Positions 62,342 to 64,000 of a stretch of 64,000 nt of DNA are shown here, piece by piece (positions within the stretch are counted from its first letter, which is position 1; each line of letters opens with the position of its first letter). The translations under genes were made by a program, and so were the position numbers. The notes beneath the pieces are model-generated. The model was not told where the DNA came from and did not search any database. It saw only the letters and a program-made list of their open reading frames with translations. Source of the DNA: Streptomyces sp. NBC_01716 (GTDB lineage Bacteria; Actinomycetota; Actinomycetes; Streptomycetales; Streptomycetaceae); contig NZ_CP109181.1 in assembly GCF_036248275.1 (NCBI RefSeq), forward strand, positions 4,836,001 to 4,900,000. Direction: 5' to 3'.

Positions 62342-63097
62342 ATGCCCACTGCCTTGACAGGAAAGACCGCTCTCGTGACCGGAGGGTCACGGGGCATCGG
62401 TGCGGGGATTGCCCGTGAACTGGCACGCCAGGGCGCGAGCGTTGCCCTCACCTACCGGAAGTCGCGCGAGCAGGCGGAAGAGGTCGTCGCCGAACTGGTC
62501 GCCCTCGGGGTGAAGGCGGTCGCCGTGCAGGCCGACCAGTCCGTTCCCCACAAGGCGTCGACCGCTGTGGAGGAGGCCGCCGAGTTCCTGGGCGGCCGTA
62601 TCGACGTGCTGGTGAACTCCGCCGGAGTCGCCGTGATGGGCACGGTCGACCAACTGGACCAAGACCTTCTCGACGGGGTCCAGAACATGTTCGCCACCAA
62701 TGTGATGGGGACGGTCGTCACCACCCATTCCGCGACCCGGTATCTGCCCGACGGCGGGCGCGTCATTCTGGTGGGAAGCACCGTCGCCGAGCGGATTCCC
62801 ACCCCTGGCGTCGCCGCATACGCGGCGAGCAAGGCGGCGATCGACCAGCTCGGTCGCGGGTGGGCGCGCGACTTCGGCCCGCGCGGCATCACCGTGAACG
62901 TGGTGCGGCCCGGCGCGACCGACACGGACATGAACCCCGCGGACGGTCCGTTCGCGGCCACCCAGGTGGCCATGACGCCGCTCGGGCGCTTCGGCAGGAC
63001 CGACGACATCGCAAAGGCGGTCGCCTTCCTGGCGAGCGAGGAGGCGGCGTTCATCACGGGCGCGCTGCTGACCGTCGACGGCGGATCCAGCATCTGA
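62342..63097 (+). CDS. Short-chain dehydrogenase/reductase (FabG-like)
   Basis: The 251-residue SDR has TGx3GxG as TGGSRGIGAGIARELARQGA, NSAGVAVMG (NAG-type motif with Ser), the active-site YAASKAAIDQLG (Y, K; Ser about 13 upstream) and a C-terminal ALLTVDGGSSI. It uses NAD(P)H on an unknown ketone or alcohol. ATG 62342 with GAGGAGA upstream. Probably regulated by the MerR gene before it. Confidence 0.85.
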   Translation: MPTALTGKTALVTGGSRGIGAGIARELARQGASVALTYRKSREQAEEVVAELVALGVKAVAVQADQSVPHKASTAVEEAAEFLGGRIDVLVNSAGVAVMGTVDQLDQDLLDGVQNMFATNVMGTVVTTHSATRYLPDGGRVILVGSTVAERIPTPGVAAYAASKAAIDQLGRGWARDFGPRGITVNVVRPGATDTDMNPADGPFAATQVAMTPLGRFGRTDDIAKAVAFLASEEAAFITGALLTVDGGSSI

Positions 63098-63122
63098 GCC
63101 AGGTCGCCACACACCACGCGGA

Positions 63123-63148
63123 GCTCCGGTGCTGGACGGCACCGGAGC
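63123..63148. terminator. Hairpin between SDR and DUF397 genes
   Basis: A ten-bp stem, GCTCCGGTGC with GCACCGGAGC, encloses a six-base loop between convergent genes. Confidence 0.7.
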
Positions 63149-63160
63149 CTTGCCGCGTCT

Positions 63161-63421
63161 TCATACGGCAGTGGCGGTACCTGTCTTGAGGCTCGTTACG
63201 AAGGCGGACCAGGCGGCAGCCGGGAAGACGACGCCGGGGAGTTCGGGGGACTTGGAGTCGCGTACGGGGACTATGTCGGGGAGCCCGTCGGCGACTTCGA
63301 GGCAGTCACCGCCGCTGGCGCCGCTGTACGTGGACTTGCGCCACGTCGCCATCTCCAGGCAGTTGCCGCCGCTGGCGTCGCTATACGTGGACTTGTGCCA
63401 CTCAAGGCTGCTGCGCTTCAT
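63161..63421 (-). CDS. DUF397 protein with tandem DUF397 heads
   Basis: The 86-residue protein starts MKRSSLEWHKSTYSDASGGN and repeats the DUF397 head as WRKSTYSGASGGDCLEVADG. Thus W.KSTYS.ASGG.CLE occurs twice, then VRDSKSPELPGVVF. The family usually has one copy. It overlaps the DUF5753 regulator by 20 bases; such pairs form small regulator/partner modules in Streptomyces development. Confidence 0.85.
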   Translation of the reverse strand: MKRSSLEWHKSTYSDASGGNCLEMATWRKSTYSGASGGDCLEVADGLPDIVPVRDSKSPELPGVVFPAAAWSAFVTSLKTGTATAV

Positions 63422-64000
63422 GGTCGTAATCCTCCGCCAACTGGTCGATGAGGGCCAGGGAGTCGCGCGGTGACAGCGCGCTGGCCCCGACCAGATCGTA
63501 TGCCAGCTCGTACTGCGCGACGGAGGCTGGATCGTCTAGCAGTTGGCCTGACCCCATGCTCTGGAGATAGGCGAGCGGAGGGGCGTCGGAGAAGGACATC
63601 AGCTTTAGTGCGCCCTCAAGAGCCATGTGCGCGCCTGCGCTGAACGGCAGCACCTGCACGATGACTCGGTGACGGCGCGCCAGGCTCGCCACACGGCGCA
63701 CTGCCTCCGCCATCACAGCCGCGTCGCCCACCTGCCGTCGCAGCGTCGCCTCATCCAGAATTCCCCAAAACAGTGGGGTAGTTGGATCCGACAGCAGCTT
63801 GGCTCGTTCCAGTCGAGCTTCGACCAGTTCGTCGATCACGTCCTGCGTGGCAGTCGGACGACCCGCACGGAACACCGCTCGCGCGTACGCCTCCGTCTGC
63901 AACAACCCCGGGATCAGCAATGGCGCGTACTCCTTGATTGCCGCTGCGATCGCCTCCGCCTCCGCCGCGTCGGCGAAGTGGTCCGGGTACTTCGACTTCG
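63402..64000 (-). CDS. XRE/DUF5753 regulator, 5' end beyond window
   Basis: The visible C-terminal part holds the DUF5753 domain: IPGLLQTEAYARAVFRAGRP, ILDEATLRRQVGDAAVMAEA, VIVQVLPFSAGAHMALEGAL and a helical end. The HTH lies off the right edge. It is the usual upstream partner of DUF397 proteins. Confidence 0.85.
   Translation of the reverse strand, partial: KSKYPDHFADAAEAEAIAAAIKEYAPLLIPGLLQTEAYARAVFRAGRPTATQDVIDELVEARLERAKLLSDPTTPLFWGILDEATLRRQVGDAAVMAEAVRRVASLARRHRVIVQVLPFSAGAHMALEGALKLMSFSDAPPLAYLQSMGSGQLLDDPASVAQYELAYDLVGASALSPRDSLALIDQLAEDYDHEAQQP

Overview
The window reads as chromosome from a Streptomyces or close relative. GC is very high, GTG and TTG starts are common, and it carries families largely confined to streptomycetes (DUF5999, DUF6415, DUF397, DUF3263, DUF6400, HATPase-type anti-sigma proteins). 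From about 30 to 50 kb the gene order (terD, arfB-like, cdgB, nagA-nagK, otsB, otsA, gpgS, thrC, moaD-like, csp, groEL2) matches, from memory, the SCO4277-SCO4296 stretch of S. coelicolor. No search was run.

Region 1 (1-17.9 kb) is accessory and ends at a 3' tRNA-Thr(UGU) fragment at 17909-17950, which looks like the right attachment site of an integrated element; the intact tRNA would lie left of the window. The left part (1-4.9 kb) is a leftward, tightly coupled operon of small regulators (GntR-like, DUF5999, DUF6415, a HATPase anti-sigma-like protein) divergent from an XRE regulator and an HD-domain phosphohydrolase. The middle (7.3-12.8 kb) is visibly richer in A+T. It holds a SLATT (DUF4231) membrane protein, a fusion of a PaeR7I/XhoI-like nuclease domain (E of the ExK motif replaced) to an AlbA_2/Schlafen domain, and a DUF4365 nuclease-like domain with membrane helices. 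The right part (13-17.9 kb) is scrap: an integrase with an in-frame stop, a degraded IS5-family element inside an HTH gene, a membrane protein with a HEPN-like RX4H motif, a PIN-domain protein, and a solitary copy of the IS end. Several genes carry one-base indels (aminoglycoside-phosphotransferase-like, GntR, a threonine-dehydratase remnant). This decaying island with defence-like genes is the most interesting part of the window.

Region 2 (18-30 kb) is mostly single genes: phosphotransferases, a GNAT protein, FAD and NADPH oxidoreductases, a pentapeptide protein, a GPP34 protein and an M1 metallopeptidase lipoprotein.

Region 3 (30-50 kb) is conserved metabolism and signalling. It contains terD, an ArfB-type hydrolase, the diguanylate cyclase CdgB, an aldolase/PfkB kinase pair, nagK-nagA with a DasR-like operator facing an orphan sugar-binding lipoprotein, trehalose genes (otsA, otsB), glucosyl-3-phosphoglycerate synthase, a SAM-I riboswitch in front of thrC, a cold-shock gene, and groEL2 behind two CIRCE operators.

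Region 4 (50-64 kb) has a DrrAB-like ABC exporter and a ribbon-helix-helix regulator/DUF4097 pair whose separate promoters share a phased palindromic motif (TGGCGCCA). After these come an erythromycin-esterase-like enzyme, a long palindromic repeat, a two-component system with a clear palindrome in its divergent promoter, a MerR/SDR pair with inverted-repeat operators, and the DUF397/DUF5753 pair at the right edge.
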